Shown piece by piece: positions 44,701-57,162 of a stretch of 64,000 nucleotides of DNA. Under the pieces are notes generated by a model, which saw nothing but the letters and a program-made list of their open reading frames with translations, was not told the origin of the DNA and made no database searches. The translations under genes and the position numbers were made by a program. Where the stretch lies: assembly GCF_016545825.1 (NCBI RefSeq), contig NC_052613.1:5580001-5644000 (forward strand), written 5' to 3'. The stretch's first letter is position 1. The number at the start of each line of letters is the position of its first letter. The DNA is from Eucalyptus grandis. Its lineage: Eukaryota; Streptophyta; Magnoliopsida; Myrtales; Myrtaceae.

Positions 44701-46450
44701 TTGATGTTGATAATTTAAAGAAATTAGTAACGATCTTTGGATGCATTGGCACATTTGGGTCTAGAGTAAAAGTTGAGTTCTTTTTCAAAGATAATTTTTT
44801 TTTTTTTAAGATAGAATTGAACCTAAAGTTGGGAGTTTTTTTAGGGAGTTAAGCCAGAGTAAGGATAACAATACTCAGAATTTTTGCTAACACTTAGTAT
44901 ACCTGGTGATTTAGTAATTGGATGTTCAGGTAAGAGAAAAACCTATATATAAATAGTCGATATCCAATATAACTTGGTTTTGTCCAGTCATTAATAACTT
45001 TATTATTTTTAAAATATCTTGTCAAATCGTTTAAGCTCCATTTGTTTCACGACAATTAAAGAATTTGGGAAACATTTTTTAAAAAAAAATGATTGGTTGT
45101 CCACGTCGGCAAGAAGCAATTTTTCGTCAATAGAGAGAAACATTCCTGCGGTTGAAATAGCCGGTCCGCTTGGTTCTTGAGTTGAACAAATCCCAATTGC
45201 ACACCTTCGAGCAAAGGTAGTCAAATCCAATTTTATAACGGACCATAGTTTTGTTCTTTCAGCCCCGGTTGTTCATACAATTATGCAAATAATTACTTCC
45301 CATGGATCCAATATTTCATTTGATATGTTTTGTGTAGCACCTTGCTTTGCCAGCCCACAGGAAATTGCGGATGGTATTTGAACGAGGCATTCAATCTACG
45401 CAAATTGAATTCAAAGCCCTAAACAAACCATAAGGAAATAGATACATGCGCAATTCTATGTACTGTTTAGCACTACACTCCAATTCATCTTATCCGAACC
45501 CATCTAGATAATACGGTGGTCAATAGTGAGTAATAGTGGAAATAATTGAGATTGAGTTGGCTTGTCAATATACGAGTTGGAAATGATAAGATAGGATACG
45601 ATAAGATATGATCCTTGATTTTTTATTTTTTTTTAAATCCTCATAGCTGGTAGCCATTGCTGGCAACAACCACCTTTATGGTGGTTGTGTCTCCACGATG
45701 ACCACCACGACGGTGGTGGTTGCCATTGCTGCGGTGGTCCTTCATAACCGTTGCGATGGAGGAAAAGGAAATACGGGAAGCGGGTTTGGAGGGGGAGAGG
45801 AGGAGACACATTTTGCCATACGCCGCGCCGACCGCAATCCCGACATCCATCATGGGCGGTCGTGCACATTCAGGCCGTAGATCCGAGGCGGAAGAGAGAG
45901 GAATCGCCGGAGAGATGTGATAACCGAGCAGTCGTCGCCTAAGAGTGGTGATCATGGCGCTGCGATCGACGACGTGATCGCCATGGTACTGCTGAGTTGC
46001 AGAACAACGAAGAGTTTCCATTCTTATATTTCACCCGAAGTCATCTGAGTTTTCATCAAGAACTTACCTTCGGCAGATTGTAATTCGTCCGAAATATCCC
46101 TTAAATCTGCTTGCCCCACCGTCAAAGATCAAAATTTGAATAATTTCTAAGCACTCCTCCAAGGAAAAGACAAAAGCTATATGCAGATCTCTCATCTCAG
46201 CTCACCTAATCCGATCCATCTTCACGAAATTCTTGCATGTTGCATCACGCAAGACCAGACCCAGAAAAGCAAAAGCAGAACAAGAAAGGGAAAGATAAAA
46301 CATATGATCAGTCAAGTTGCACCAGACGTTTCAAACAAAACCGGGCCATCAGATCAGATTACAACCTCCATCCTAAGAAATGAAAACCAGATCTTGTTTT
46401 ATTCTCAATATCACTATAAACTATTCACGAACGCGACCTCAGGCGTTGCC
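41781..46450. other. long intergenic stretch without a supported gene
   Basis: AT-rich. It contains A/T tracts, an AAAT run at about 43765-43782, an AAAAAAT run at about 44240-44270 and a GGTTCC/GGAACC-rich segment at 42500-43090 that may be an old non-autonomous transposon. A 104-codon frame at 43902-44216 and a GC-rich patch at 45640-46020 are not recognisable proteins. Confidence 0.45.
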
Positions 46451-46801
46451 CTAAACGGGCTTGAACGACGTGAGACTCCTGAAATGCTCCCACGGCTTGT
46501 CCCAAACGACGGCCTCGAAGTTCTTCGTGTCGGCCCCGTCCTTGGCTGCAACGACGAGCTTGTAGTTCGTCCCCGCCACGACCTGCGTCTCGCCCTTCAC
46601 CACCTTCTCCAGCACCAGCCCCGTCTTGGCCTCGTCATTGTGCGTCTTGATGGCGAACTTGGCTATCTCCTGGACGTACGGGTCGTTTAGGTTCTTTATC
46701 GGCTCCCACCCCCGACCAGCGGCTCCGTCGCGGGTGGCCCCGGCAGCCAAGACTTGAAGGAGGAGGAGGACGGCGGCGGCGGCGACGATGAGGAGTCTCA
46801 T
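46451..46801 (-). CDS. phytocystatin (secreted cysteine-protease inhibitor), 116 aa
   Basis: Inhibits papain-type (C1A) proteases by a wedge of N-terminus and two hairpin loops. A single exon reads from ATG at 46801 to TAG at 46451. Residues 1-21 form a signal peptide (MRLLIVAAAAVLLLLQVLAA), so it enters the secretory pathway. The plant helix signature is present as IAKFAIKTHN (46-55). The first inhibitory loop is Q-V-V-A-G at 73-77 and the second hairpin has Pro103-Trp104. The N-terminal double glycine of classical cystatins is replaced by GRGW (29-32), which may change affinity. A later in-frame upstream Met (46915) lies at the TATA region and is rejected as start. A broken paralogue lies at 53523-53914. 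Confidence 0.93.
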   Translation of the reverse strand: MRLLIVAAAAVLLLLQVLAAGATRDGAAGRGWEPIKNLNDPYVQEIAKFAIKTHNDEAKTGLVLEKVVKGETQVVAGTNYKLVVAAKDGADTKNFEAVVWDKPWEHFRSLTSFKPV

Positions 46802-46916
46802 TTTCGAAGGTTTTCGGCTTCGGTTTTTGGTTTTGGTAACTGTTTTCCTTGTAGTGGGGTTTGAGATAGAATGCTTATCTCGATGGTTTCTATGGGTGGT
46901 GACTTGTGGGTACATA

Positions 46917-46925
46917 CATTTATAG
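46917..46925 (-). promoter_or_regulatory. TATA box of cystatin 1
   Basis: TATAAATG on the minus strand about 116 nt before the start codon. The second cystatin has TATAAAAA in the corresponding place (53986-53993), in a similar sequence context. Confidence 0.5.
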
Positions 46926-47032
46926 GTCTTGGAATTGCGGGAGTCACGGATGTCGCGTGGTTTGGGAAAAAAAGAAATTTATGGAAAGGTAATTTTTCAT
47001 GGATTATGAAATTAATGACTTGCGATTTAATG

Positions 47033-47213
47033 GAAGCTAAATTAAGGATGTAATAAGTTATGTAGGAGTATCGGATTCCATTAAATACAAGCAAAGGGAC
47101 GTTTCGGACACAACATGATTTTAAAGCTAAATTAAGGATGTAATAAGTTATGTAGGAGTATTAGATTCCACTAAATACAAGCAAAGGGACGTTTCGGACA
47201 CAACATAATTTAA
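47033..47213. repeat. tandem duplication, two ~90-bp units
   Basis: AAGCTAAATTAAGGATGTAA and the following 70 bases occur at 47034 and again at 47125 with about five differences. A third diverged part, containing AAGCAAAGGGAC and CACAACATGAT, lies at about 51484-51565. Confidence 0.85.
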
Positions 47214-47319
47214 AGATAATTTGTATTTTGAAATGTAGTTTCCTAATTTAAGTTGATTTTTAGTTTGATTATTTCCTAGTTAAACTTTTTCTTTTAATTT
47301 GATGTTCCCAATTGATTTA

Positions 47320-47877
47320 GGCTCTGTTTGGCAATATTTTTGTTCTTTTGTTTTTCTATTCTTTTATTCCTTGAAATAGAAAAATAATGAAATCCATTTA
47401 GTAATATTAACTACTTTTTCTATTTTCCAAAATAGAAAAATGGCCGAGAAATATATTTGAAATAGAAACAAAAAATAGAAAAAAGTAATTTCTTGTTTCT
47501 ATGAATAATTTATAGAATTAAGTTATTTTTTTTCATTTCTTTTTTCTTTTCTTCTTCCTCATGGCCCGCTGCCCCCTCTTGTCCGGCCTTCATCGGCCAC
47601 TAGTGATCAGTGGTGGCGATCGCCAGGGCGGCAAGGAATAAAAAGAAAAAAATCTTAAAAAATTACTAAAAATTAAAAGAAATTATACGTTACAAAAAAA
47701 AATTGTGGATCATACCAAACATATTCATGTTCTTTTTTTCATTCTAAGAATAAATTTTTATATAATTATCAAACGCATTCTTTTACTCATAAATTATTCC
47801 GGAGAATGGAAATTGAAAAAGATTATTTATGAAAAGAAATTATTCTTAGAAACAAAAGTATTACCAAACAAATTGTG
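47320..47877. mobile_element. MITE with GGCTCTGTTTGG-type ends
   Basis: The left end GGCTCTGTTTGGCAATATTT and the reverse complement of the right end (ACAATTTGTTTGGTAATACT) form an imperfect inverted repeat ending in TTTTGTTTC. A-rich subterminal arms flank a GC-rich centre at 47565-47630. No coding. The target duplication is not clear. Confidence 0.55.
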
Positions 47878-48229
47878 TCTTACTCCCTCAATAAATAAGA
47901 AGTGCATTCTAAGTCGTATGCATGCAAGGTTTGGAGTTCATAATACACGGATTTCTTTTAAGTGAGTGATTCATTTGGTTCTTTATCCAAATCATTAGTG
48001 GTGAAACTTAAAGTTATTTATTGTTGTATGGTGGAATATTCCTTTATGCCTTGATGGTCAACTTTTTTTTTATCTTAAAGTTCTTTTTCCACAAACACAT
48101 CAAATATATGCATTCCATCAAATTCGTTTAGCAATTTTAGCCTAACACGCCACTCATCAAGATGGTATAAGAGTTTCTAGGTTGAGTTAGTCTAGTGAAT
48201 TATTCCATTCTGCTTCGTACTTCCTTCTA
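47878..48229. repeat. segment also present at about 51715-52015
   Basis: Shared words such as AAGTGCATTCT, TTTGGTTCTTTA, CCACAAACA and CATCAAATTCGTT in the same order show it is a diverged copy of the segment before 52015. Non-coding. Confidence 0.6.
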
Positions 48230-48896
48230 AAAAAAAATGGGAAAAATTATCCAAAAGTTCTAAACCTATTGTACTTTGCTAATTGAGTCATAAATCATTC
48301 AAACTTTACCAATTGAGTGCTAAACATTTCAATATTTTGTCAATTGAGTCAATTTGGCCAATTTTGATTAGAATTCGTAATGTGGATCCCGATTATTTTA
48401 TGTGGTATGATCGGCGCTGACATAAATAAAATTAATTTTTAAAATTTTAAAATTTTAAATATCTTTTTATATTTAAATTTCTTTTTTTCTTTTTTTTTTC
48501 CTAGCCTTCAGCGATTGACGAGGGTTGGCCTTGTAGGCCTTAGGTGAGGTCACCCTCACTAGGATTTGGTGAGGGGCGACCTCACAAGTTACAGTGAGGC
48601 TTGCCCTCGCCCTCCTCGTCATGGCCTTTGGTCGGTTGTAGGAGGCTAGGTGACCAGCCAAAGGAAAAAGGGGAAAGAAATTAAAAATATATATAATTTT
48701 TTAAAATATATAAAAATATATCAAAAGATAAATAAAATTTGTCAACGTCAGCAAATTTTGGCTAAAATTAGTTGGATGAACTCAATTGACAAAAATGAAA
48801 ATGTTTAGACTTAATTGTTAAAGTTGGAAAGGTTTATGATTGAATTGATAAAAGCGTAACGGGTTTCGGACTTTTCGACCAATTTTCCTTAAAAAA
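48230..48896. mobile_element. long-TIR MITE (family copy 1)
   Basis: The left arm (GGGAAAAATTATCCAAAAGT...CTAAACCTATTGTAC) and the reverse complement of the right arm (GGAAAATTGGTCGAAAAGTC...) align over about 150 bp. The centre at 48500-48660 is GC-rich. No open frame. Confidence 0.7.
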
Positions 48897-50093
48897 GTGA
48901 ATAATCTAGTTATTAGAGGCTTGACTGTAGAACAAACCCACAATGAAAGGTGTGACCTTGCTATAGAGAATCTACAATGATAGATCATAAGTTGTTAACC
49001 TCTTGGAGAACCAAGTGAGACAGGGAAAATCATGGTGACCATCAATTCACATCCACCACACTATTTGACACCTAAATTTTGGTGTCCCACTTAATTCGCT
49101 GCATAGAAATTTGGGACTTGCCCTGGGCCCTAGCAAAAATATAAGCTCATTGCATATAGTCACTAGGAGTGCGTTTCAATTAATTGCATTTAATCGGACC
49201 GACAGTGGAAAATTTCGAGCTTAATTGAATAGACTGAGTTCGCAAAGAGGGGAAGAATTCCACCAAGCTTTGGTGGGGGTGCTGGCCGAACTTCAGGGGG
49301 GCTTTATTAAGCTTAATTGAATATAATTCAGCCCATTTGAATTAATCAAGAAGTAGACGCTAGGTTTTAGAGTCCATGAATCAGGAAAAAGGCCTTTATT
49401 AAGTCCGTGATTAGACTTAGGTTAACACTATATATATATATCAAATTATGCCTAACAAATTAGTAGTCGGGATTTCACATTTCAGAGAACGCCTTTAGAG
49501 AGACATAAAAGAGAGAGAGAGATAGAGTCGTTCGCCTTCCTTGTTGCAATTAAAGAGGACTTGGTCAAATTGGTCTATCTCCTCTGCAGGGACACCACTT
49601 TCCTAAAGCAGGGAGAGGAAAAGAGAGAAAGTTGACTTTTTTTCTTTTAGTTATTTCCGACATGTTTGAGTACTATTGCTTGTAGCTCTTTGTCGTCGGT
49701 TCACCTTGCTTGTTGCTGCTGGTTTGTTCGCTGTGCCGCCATCGTATCATTTTCCATCAACACTTGACACCAGCCACACACCCCGAATTTTCGAGAATCC
49801 GAAGATCCGATCGTTCATACAATCAAATCTTTCTTTGAATAGTGAGGTTTCCTCAAATGGAGTTAATTACAATTTATTTCTTCTAGAGTTACAAGCTTGA
49901 AGATAGCTGTTAATTTTCTTTTAACTTCAATTTTAGTCGAAGTAATATCATGATCTTCTTACCCAAATTCCATAAATACGTGAACAATAATTTCTTCTTA
50001 CTTGATTGTATGAGCTACTTCTTTTAGCAATTCATGAGTCTATCCAAGCTTTTCATTGGTAGTTTGACTTATGTATTGCTATCTGTTTAGTCT
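48897..50093. other. possible LTR-like remnant, no gene
   Basis: A stretch starting near 49066 (TGACACCTAAATTTTGGTGT) recalls gypsy LTR starts, and a GAGAGA leader-like tract lies at 49510-49523. No matching end or target duplication was found. A 74-codon frame at 49676-49900 is unassigned. Confidence 0.3.
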
Positions 50094-50787
50094 TGGGATA
50101 ATATTCTGAAAAGTTATAAATTCATTGTAAGGCAGCCAATTCAATCCTAATTTTTTTATAAAATTTTTCCAATTTAATTATAAAATTTTTGCCAATTTAA
50201 TCATAAACTTTTTGACAATTTGCCAATGTAGATATTGTAGCCAATTTTGATTGAAAATCACCAATTTAAATGCTCACCGTCCTACGTGGTACGGCCAATG
50301 CCAATATGGACGATTTCTTTTTTTTTTTCCTGTTCTTTTATTATTTTATTATTTTTTTTCCTAATTCCTTTCACTGGTCGCCATGGCCTTGGCGATATTT
50401 GGTAGAGGTTGCCATTAGCTACAATGAGGGCTTGCAGGCCTTCACGTAGAATTAACAATGGTTGGGCAACTATCACTGAGGCCTTGACGACAAGCGGAGG
50501 AAAATAGGAAAAACAAGGAGGGAAAAAAGAAAAAAAAAAAGGAAGAGATTTAGTTTTAAAAAATTGCAAATATTGTCCATTTCAACGCTAATCATACCAT
50601 ATATGATGACTGGCGCTAAACTAGATTGCCACATGAGTGATTCTTGCCTAGAATTGGCTAAAAGAATTTTGTTGGAAAATCACCAAAAGGTTGAGGATTA
50701 AATTAGCCAAATTAGGAAAAGTTTATAATTGAATTGACTGTTGTACAATAGGTTTAATATTTTTTATTTTTTTTTGACAATTTTCCC
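50094..50787. mobile_element. long-TIR MITE (family copy 2)
   Basis: Same family as 48230-48896: arms contain CCAATTCAATC, ACAATTTGCCAAT and CATTGTA / TACAATAGG in inverted order. The GC-rich centre is at about 50380-50500. Non-coding. Confidence 0.65.
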
Positions 50788-50980
50788 TTTGGTCTTCCTT
50801 AGAGTATTAGTGATCAAGATTTCACTCAGCTGTTTATTTTGTCATGGTGCCTGCAAGTCTTCATGAACTTCTCGTCCTTCATATTTTTGTTCACTTTATA
50901 TCAAGGTCCATCTAGCTTCCATCCGTCTTTTCATTTTGTACATTAGATTACGTAATAGAGATAAAATGTCATTCATATAA

Positions 50981-51194
50981 CCCACTGGTGGGCAGCTGAA
51001 TTGGTTCAGCTTTAGGCACTTTACCGCAGAGGTTTAACTCCGCAGCTTCTAACACGTTTTAAGTGGGGGATCATGGTGATGAGGTCCTATGTTAGCTTTC
51101 CCCAAGGTATTGACGCTTGGTTAGGAGTGCACCGCGCACTCTATGGGCTGTGGGCTGCCCGGCGTAAGTCCGGTGGGCTTGGTGGATCCCGAGC
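50981..51194 (+). mobile_element. tRNA-derived SINE
   Basis: The A-box-like GGGCAGCTGAATTGG at the start and the B-box GAGGTTTAACTCC at about 51030 have tRNA-like spacing. It is flanked by about 20-bp direct repeats, ATAAAATGTCATTCATATAA on the left (50961-50980) and a version with a 6-base insertion on the right (51195-51220). No poly-A tail. A different family from the SINE at 13.7 kb. Confidence 0.7.
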
Positions 51195-53522
51195 ATAAAA
51201 TATAGATATCATTCATATAAATATTTCTTGAAATGAGATTAAATTTGTAACGAGAGATAAAAGGTTTTGTCAACCTTAAATTGCCATAAAAGTTTTCCCA
51301 ACAAAGCTGCTGTAATGTCTAGTAAGTTGCAAAAGCGGTCCGAGAAACTTTAATAGTCGAGGTCCTTTAAGTAGAGGTAATTGTGGCGTCTCGGGAACTT
51401 TCATTGTTGGAGACCTTTCCCACATCTTAAGGATGAAGCCCTATCTAATTAGAGGTTACATCTCCATCAATCTGCGTTGAGTGATGCAGGAGTATCGAAT
51501 TCCATCGAAGACCATTTGTTGTTTGTGCAAGCAAAGGGACATTTCGGGCACAACATGATCCTATAGAAGCAATGAGAGGAAAGCGTCCGGAATGGAGTCT
51601 CAATAAGTTGAAGAACAAAGGCACTTTCAGCTGATTTAAAAGCTGAAGGGTAGCTTCCAAATTTAAGTTGAACCCCTAATTTGATGTTTCCTAAGTTATT
51701 GTGTCTTAATCTCTCTCTAAATAAAAGTGCATTCTCTATTGTTTGTATGCAGAGTTTTGATTTGATAATGCATTAGAATTTTTCTTAAGTGAATTATAAC
51801 CTTAAACCCCTTTGGTTCTTTACCTAGTTCAATGGTCGTGAACCTTAAATTCCTTTATCATTGGCTGATGGAAAAATAATTTATACCTTGACAGTGAATT
51901 CTTCCATCCCAAAGTTCTTTTCCCACAAACATATCGAACACTTCCATTTCGTCAAATTCGTTAAGCTACTTCACGCAAACTCACCACGCATTAGTGAGAG
52001 AGAGTCTGGAAATGTTAAAGGAAAATACTAAATACGTGGCGATGGTTCTGGATTTCGTTAGGTAAAATTAATCGTGACACAGAAATATACATGCTCATGT
52101 ATTATATAATCTGTTCATCAAATCGTAAATTTTCATTTTTTTTTGTCATATTATATCATGAGTCAACTCCAAGCACTAGCTTAAATCCACTTTTTCAGTT
52201 CAATCAAAGGAAAATTACGCGTCACAACTGGGGTATCCTCCAAAGTCCAAAAATTGCTTTCTTGGAGCTGACTCCAAGCGACGGATTTGAGAATGAGATC
52301 TCACGCTCTTTGAAATGTAAGATCGTACTCGTCTCATTTTATTTCTTGATTAGATCCTTGGGTTTAGTAGCTACAAAATATAGTCAAGTCGATAAAGTAC
52401 GTTCTGATTTTTAGGTAGGGTGCTCGACAAAATCCAGAGACCAAAACCCAAGAATAAAGATGTGAGACCATCTGCATTCAATGGATTTTATCCCAAAAAA
52501 ACAGTGGAGAAAAGAAATCGCAGGCAGAATTTTCGAAGGATCGTGAGGGATGAGCAATAGCGACGGGAAATGACAGTGTTTTCGACAGATGGACCGCACA
52601 AACGTTAGAATGGTTCGTCTTGCTGTCCATCACCGATGAACAAGTCGCAAGTGGTCGTGAAAAGGATGAATCTGGAACGCCTTCGTCGTGTGGCTTCCGT
52701 CACAGCTTGAGCTCTCCTCTTCTTAGGGTTTTGCCAATTAAGCAGGCACCTCAATTCAACTCCCAACAGCACAACTCTCAGAGCTAGGAAAGGAATCATT
52801 AGACCATTTTCGGTGACGGATTTACTTACGAGAATGAATGACGCTAAACTTGTTATCCACTTAGCCTCGATCAAAAGAAAATTTCTCGCCTCTGTAATAC
52901 TTTTTGCCAAAGTTGCAACAAATGTGTGCGATAGTCGTCGTTGCCATGTGCGTCTTTGGGTGACGATGACTAACGCATGGGTCACCGTCCTCCTGGCCAT
53001 CACCTTGTGGCAATGGTCGCTAGCCATAGACAGGCCATAGACAACACGGTACTTTCTAAATCTCGGGAGAAGATTTATTTAATGAAATTAACAAATACTA
53101 AATCCTATTTATTTCACGAAAAATGAATAATTTCAAATTTATGTTTTCAAAAATAATTGCATGAATTATCTACAAAAATAAATGAACAACTCAAATATTA
53201 AACATAAATTATTATTAATAATAATATTTTTTATTAGCTAATTATTTCACGAAACAAACGGGGCAAACTTCCGGAATTTCATTTTCTTTGCGATAACCTA
53301 ATTTATGAATCATTGAAATTTATCTGCTTTCCCATTCCCAATTCCATCCAATAGTGAGATCCACGGAAAAAAAAAGAAAAAGAAAAAGACAGACATATCT
53401 ATTTCAAAGGGAGCACCAAACAAGTTCCATTCCTCAATTTAGTATGGCAGCTTTATCATCAAATTACTGAAAATGTGGTACGTCTAGGGATGATTATTAA
53501 CAGGTAAGACGAAACGACGACC
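51195..53522. repeat. segmental duplicates without genes, including 52040-52745 repeated at 54800-55675
   Basis: 51484-51565 and 51715-52015 are diverged copies of sequence downstream of 47125. 52040-52745 recurs in the same orientation at 54800-55675; shared words include CCAAAGTCCAAAAATTGCTT and GGAGAAAAGAAATCG. 53050-53520 is AT-rich with no gene. Confidence 0.7.
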
Positions 53523-53914
53523 TCACGCCTTGCCCGGAACGGCCGTAAACGAAGTGAGACGCCTGGAATGCTCCCACGGCTTGTCCCAAACGACGACCTC
53601 GAAGCTCTTCGTGTCGGCCCCATCCTTGACCTCGACGACGAGCCTGTAGTTCGCCCCCGACACGACCTGCGTCTCGCCCTTCATCACCTTCACCAGCACC
53701 AGACCCGTATTGGCCTCGTCATTGTGCGCCTTGATGGCGAACTCAGCGATCCCCCTCACGTACGGGTCGCTCAGGTTCTTTATCGGCCTCCACCCCCCGA
53801 CCAGCGCCTCCGGGGAACCCCGACCAGCGCCTCCGTGCGGGTGGCACCGGAGGCTGAGACTTGGAGGAGGAGGACGGCGGCAGCAGCAGCAGCAGCGAGG
53901 ATGACGAATCTCAT
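53523..53914 (-). pseudogene. second phytocystatin, broken by a 23-bp tandem duplication
   Basis: The start MRFVILAAAA at 53914 gives a signal peptide like that of cystatin 1. In the mature N-terminus a 23-bp unit containing GGAGGCGCTGGTCGGGG is present twice (about 53798-53838). This shifts the frame and leads to a TAA a few codons later. Beyond it the correct frame resumes and reads to 53523, with IAEFAIKAHN, QVVSG and DKPWEH all conserved. The body could be translated only from an internal Met (53759) without signal peptide. Without the extra unit the frame would be continuous. A C-terminal VPGKA extension distinguishes it from cystatin 1. Confidence 0.85.
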
Positions 53915-56606
53915 CTTCGGAGGTTTTTTAGTAACTGCTTTCTAGGGTCTTCTCTGGCTTTGAAGTGGAATGCCTATCGCGAATGTTTTTATAGGTGGTG
54001 GGAACGTGTATTTACTATTTAGATTTTGTAAACAAGAGAAAGAACTCATCCCATTTTGCTTTTGGGCCAGCTAAGAATTTTCGTTGACTGAAAACAGTTC
54101 TGGATCTGCTGCTAATTTAAGGATTATATTATAATGCTTTTAATTATCTTGCTTAAAAGGTGAGCTATAAGAACCCTTTCTTTTAACCGACATGCTTTTC
54201 GGGCCATGACACATGTGTCACGGTCTATGATTCTCTCATACCCGTGAACCCTTGAGAGTAAAGCTTGGGTTATCAAGTGAAGAGCGAGGGCGTAGAGAAG
54301 ATGAACACAACTGGTTTGTGGAAGTGACGTCAAGACGATTGGTGCTAAGAATTTTAGGATAGAAAGATAATATTATTTAGGAGTTCTAAATGCGAGGTTG
54401 ACCTCCCGTGCACAAACTAGTCAGAAGCTAATCGGGAGCTGATGCCACTCCTGATGAGGCCATGACAAGTCGAAATCAGTTGTTGAGCCTAAAGAGGGTT
54501 GTTCTCTTGCTCGATGAACTAGACGTCCAAGCAAAGCTGAGTATGGTATGATCTCATATAAAAGAGCTATTTGTCTATTGTTCATTGGAACAATTATAGA
54601 AGGAAGGCTAGTCTGGCGAATTAATCCACGGCCAAGGAAAATACCAACTTGTGACACATACACAACAGTGAGGGGATTTCTAGCCTCAGATTTCATGGCA
54701 AGGTCTTAATTGATTTCATGCTTTGAGAGATTAATGAGCTCTTTCAATTTAGCAGTCACTTCTATGCTGGAAGCCACAATCAACGTTACGGAATAGGTAA
54801 CATTAATCGCCACATGGAAATATTTATATTAATGTATTTTTAAGTGGAGTTTTTTTTTTTTTTGGTCTGAAAAGTGGAGTTTAGATCACTATTTAGACTA
54901 GTGTATTCTCCTCTATTTATCGGACGACATAACCAGTCAACTTCAATGCATTAGCTCAAGTCATCTTCCTAATTCAATCAATGGCAAACTATGCACATCG
55001 GAACCGAAGGGACTCTCCAAAGTCTAAAAATCGCTGTCTTGGAGCCTAACTCCAACCGACGAAGATGAAAATGAGATTTCGCGCTCTTTGGAATATAAGA
55101 TTGTGTTCTTTCATTTCCATGAAGTTCTTGAGTTTAAGTAATCTTCTTAATTTAGTCAAAGGCAAATTATACACGTCGGAACCAAGGGCCTCTCCAAAGT
55201 CCAAAAATTGCTTCCTTGGAGCTTGACTCCAAGCGAGGAAATTGAAAATGAGATCTTATGCTCTTCAGAAAATAAGATGGTTGTTCTTTCATTTTATTTT
55301 TCAATCAAGTCCTCGAGTTCAGTAGTTATAGAATAAAATGGAGTGGATGAAGTATGTCGGTAATTTTTGGCAGGACACGAGGTAAAATCCATAAATCAAA
55401 AACCCTTAAAATAAGATGGGAGCTTGCCTGTACTCGATCGATTTTATCCGGAAACAGTGTGCGGAGAAAAGAAATCGTAGCAGATTTTTTGGCTGGTACA
55501 AGGGATGAGCAAATGGCGGCAGGAAACGACAGCGTTTACGACAGATGGATCGCACAAACGTGAGAATGGCCCCGTCTTGTCGTCCACTTCCGATGCAAAA
55601 GTAGCACGTGGTCGCGGAAAGGATGGATCTTGGAGCGTCATCACAGCTTCATCTCTTTTTTAGGGTTTGACCGCTCGTTGTCTTTATTGGACTTGACGTC
55701 TAAATTTGAGCTTCTGAACGAGCCAAACTTTGATTTGGTGGAGTCCAATTGACGTGGCGTCGAAGAGTAGCTTAATATGATTATGAGGTTGAAGATGGGA
55801 TTTTGGAATGGTCGCGTGGCCAAATAGAGGCAAAAGATACAAGGTCGGAGCGATTGAATTGAGCCCAACCGAGCAAGCACTTAGTGATGTTTGGATTTGC
55901 GATTGATTTCCAGCTGCCACGCAGTTCTATTCAAGTCCCAACAGCTGCTAGAAAGAGGTAGTAAAGGTGAAAAAGAGTTCATCTACAAAAAGATATAGAG
56001 ATGATAAGCTCAACCGGGATCTTTATATAACTCCAAGTCAAAATTCATAATCATTCGCTCGTTTTAGTTTTCAAAAGATTGGTTGCTCGGTGCTTAACCA
56101 TTTCCGATGAAAAATCACAATATTGCACGTGTAATCCATTTTTGAAAAGAGAAAATAAGAGAAGAAAAGTATTGGTGAGATTTTAAATTTCAAGAAAAAT
56201 AATAAAAGGACCACTCTTGAGGTTATCCTAATGTGTAAACAAAGTTATCATGTACATGATAAGAATTTACAAACACAAATTTGTGTTTCAAAACATGCCA
56301 GACCCCAGCATTAGACAAAGAACAATCAACAAGATGATTCGCCCAAAAACTTACTAATTAGTTTTTTTGAAGCACTCTCAATAGACCTACCTTCACCAGA
56401 ATGTTTGACTTAATAAGCTATGAGCAAAGTAATATTAATTAACATCAATACAATGAAGAACTTCAAATTGACACGTTTGTGATAAATTTACCAAAAATTA
56501 ATATATTCGTGGAAAATTTAACCTCCATTAGTTTCCATTTAATTTTATCACTAAATACACTCTAACTTGTGCCATGAAAATTGTATCCGTACTTCATATT
56601 TGATCA
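53915..56606. other. cystatin 2 upstream region and duplicated segment, no gene
   Basis: Contains a TATAAAAA box at 53986-53993 (minus) and the second copy (54800-55675) of 52040-52745. Inside that copy a further tandem doubling is visible (about 55005-55120 and 55165-55290). The rest is AT-rich and without a recognised gene. Confidence 0.6.
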
Positions 56607-56816
<210 letters not shown>

Positions 56817-57115
56817 GTAGGATTTTGTTAAAAAGTGCTTTCACGCACTATTTTTCTCGTGTTATTCGTAATTGACGTTTTAGACACCAAAATATTTTCT
56901 ATTAGTTATGCTTAACATGTACTCTAGAGGCATCGATTAACAAAACCATTCTTATTATGAAAAAAAAGATACTTTTTCCGGTCTTTGGAGAAAATTTGTT
57001 CGAAGAATTGAACAATATTTACCACATGATCCTCAAACTTCGTAAATTTCGTTTTCTTCTATATAATATGGTTTTGATTTTAGTGAAATTCATTAATTTC
57101 AACACTCTCATGTTC
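56817..57115. other. unique AT-rich DNA at the truncated end of the inverted Sirevirus
   Basis: No gene seen. Sirevirus similarity begins at about 57116. Confidence 0.6.
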
Positions 57116-57162
57116 AGTCTATTCCCTCTTCTTGCGTATATCCATTGGCCACGAGTCTTGCT

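Noticed and set aside
45641..46021. 126-codon minus-strand frame
   Set aside because: GC-rich, rich in His/Arg from repeated CCACCA words; no family and no splice context.
49066..49900. Possible gypsy LTR starting TGACACCTAAATTTTGG
   Set aside because: No matching end, target duplication or second copy found, so only noted as a possible remnant.
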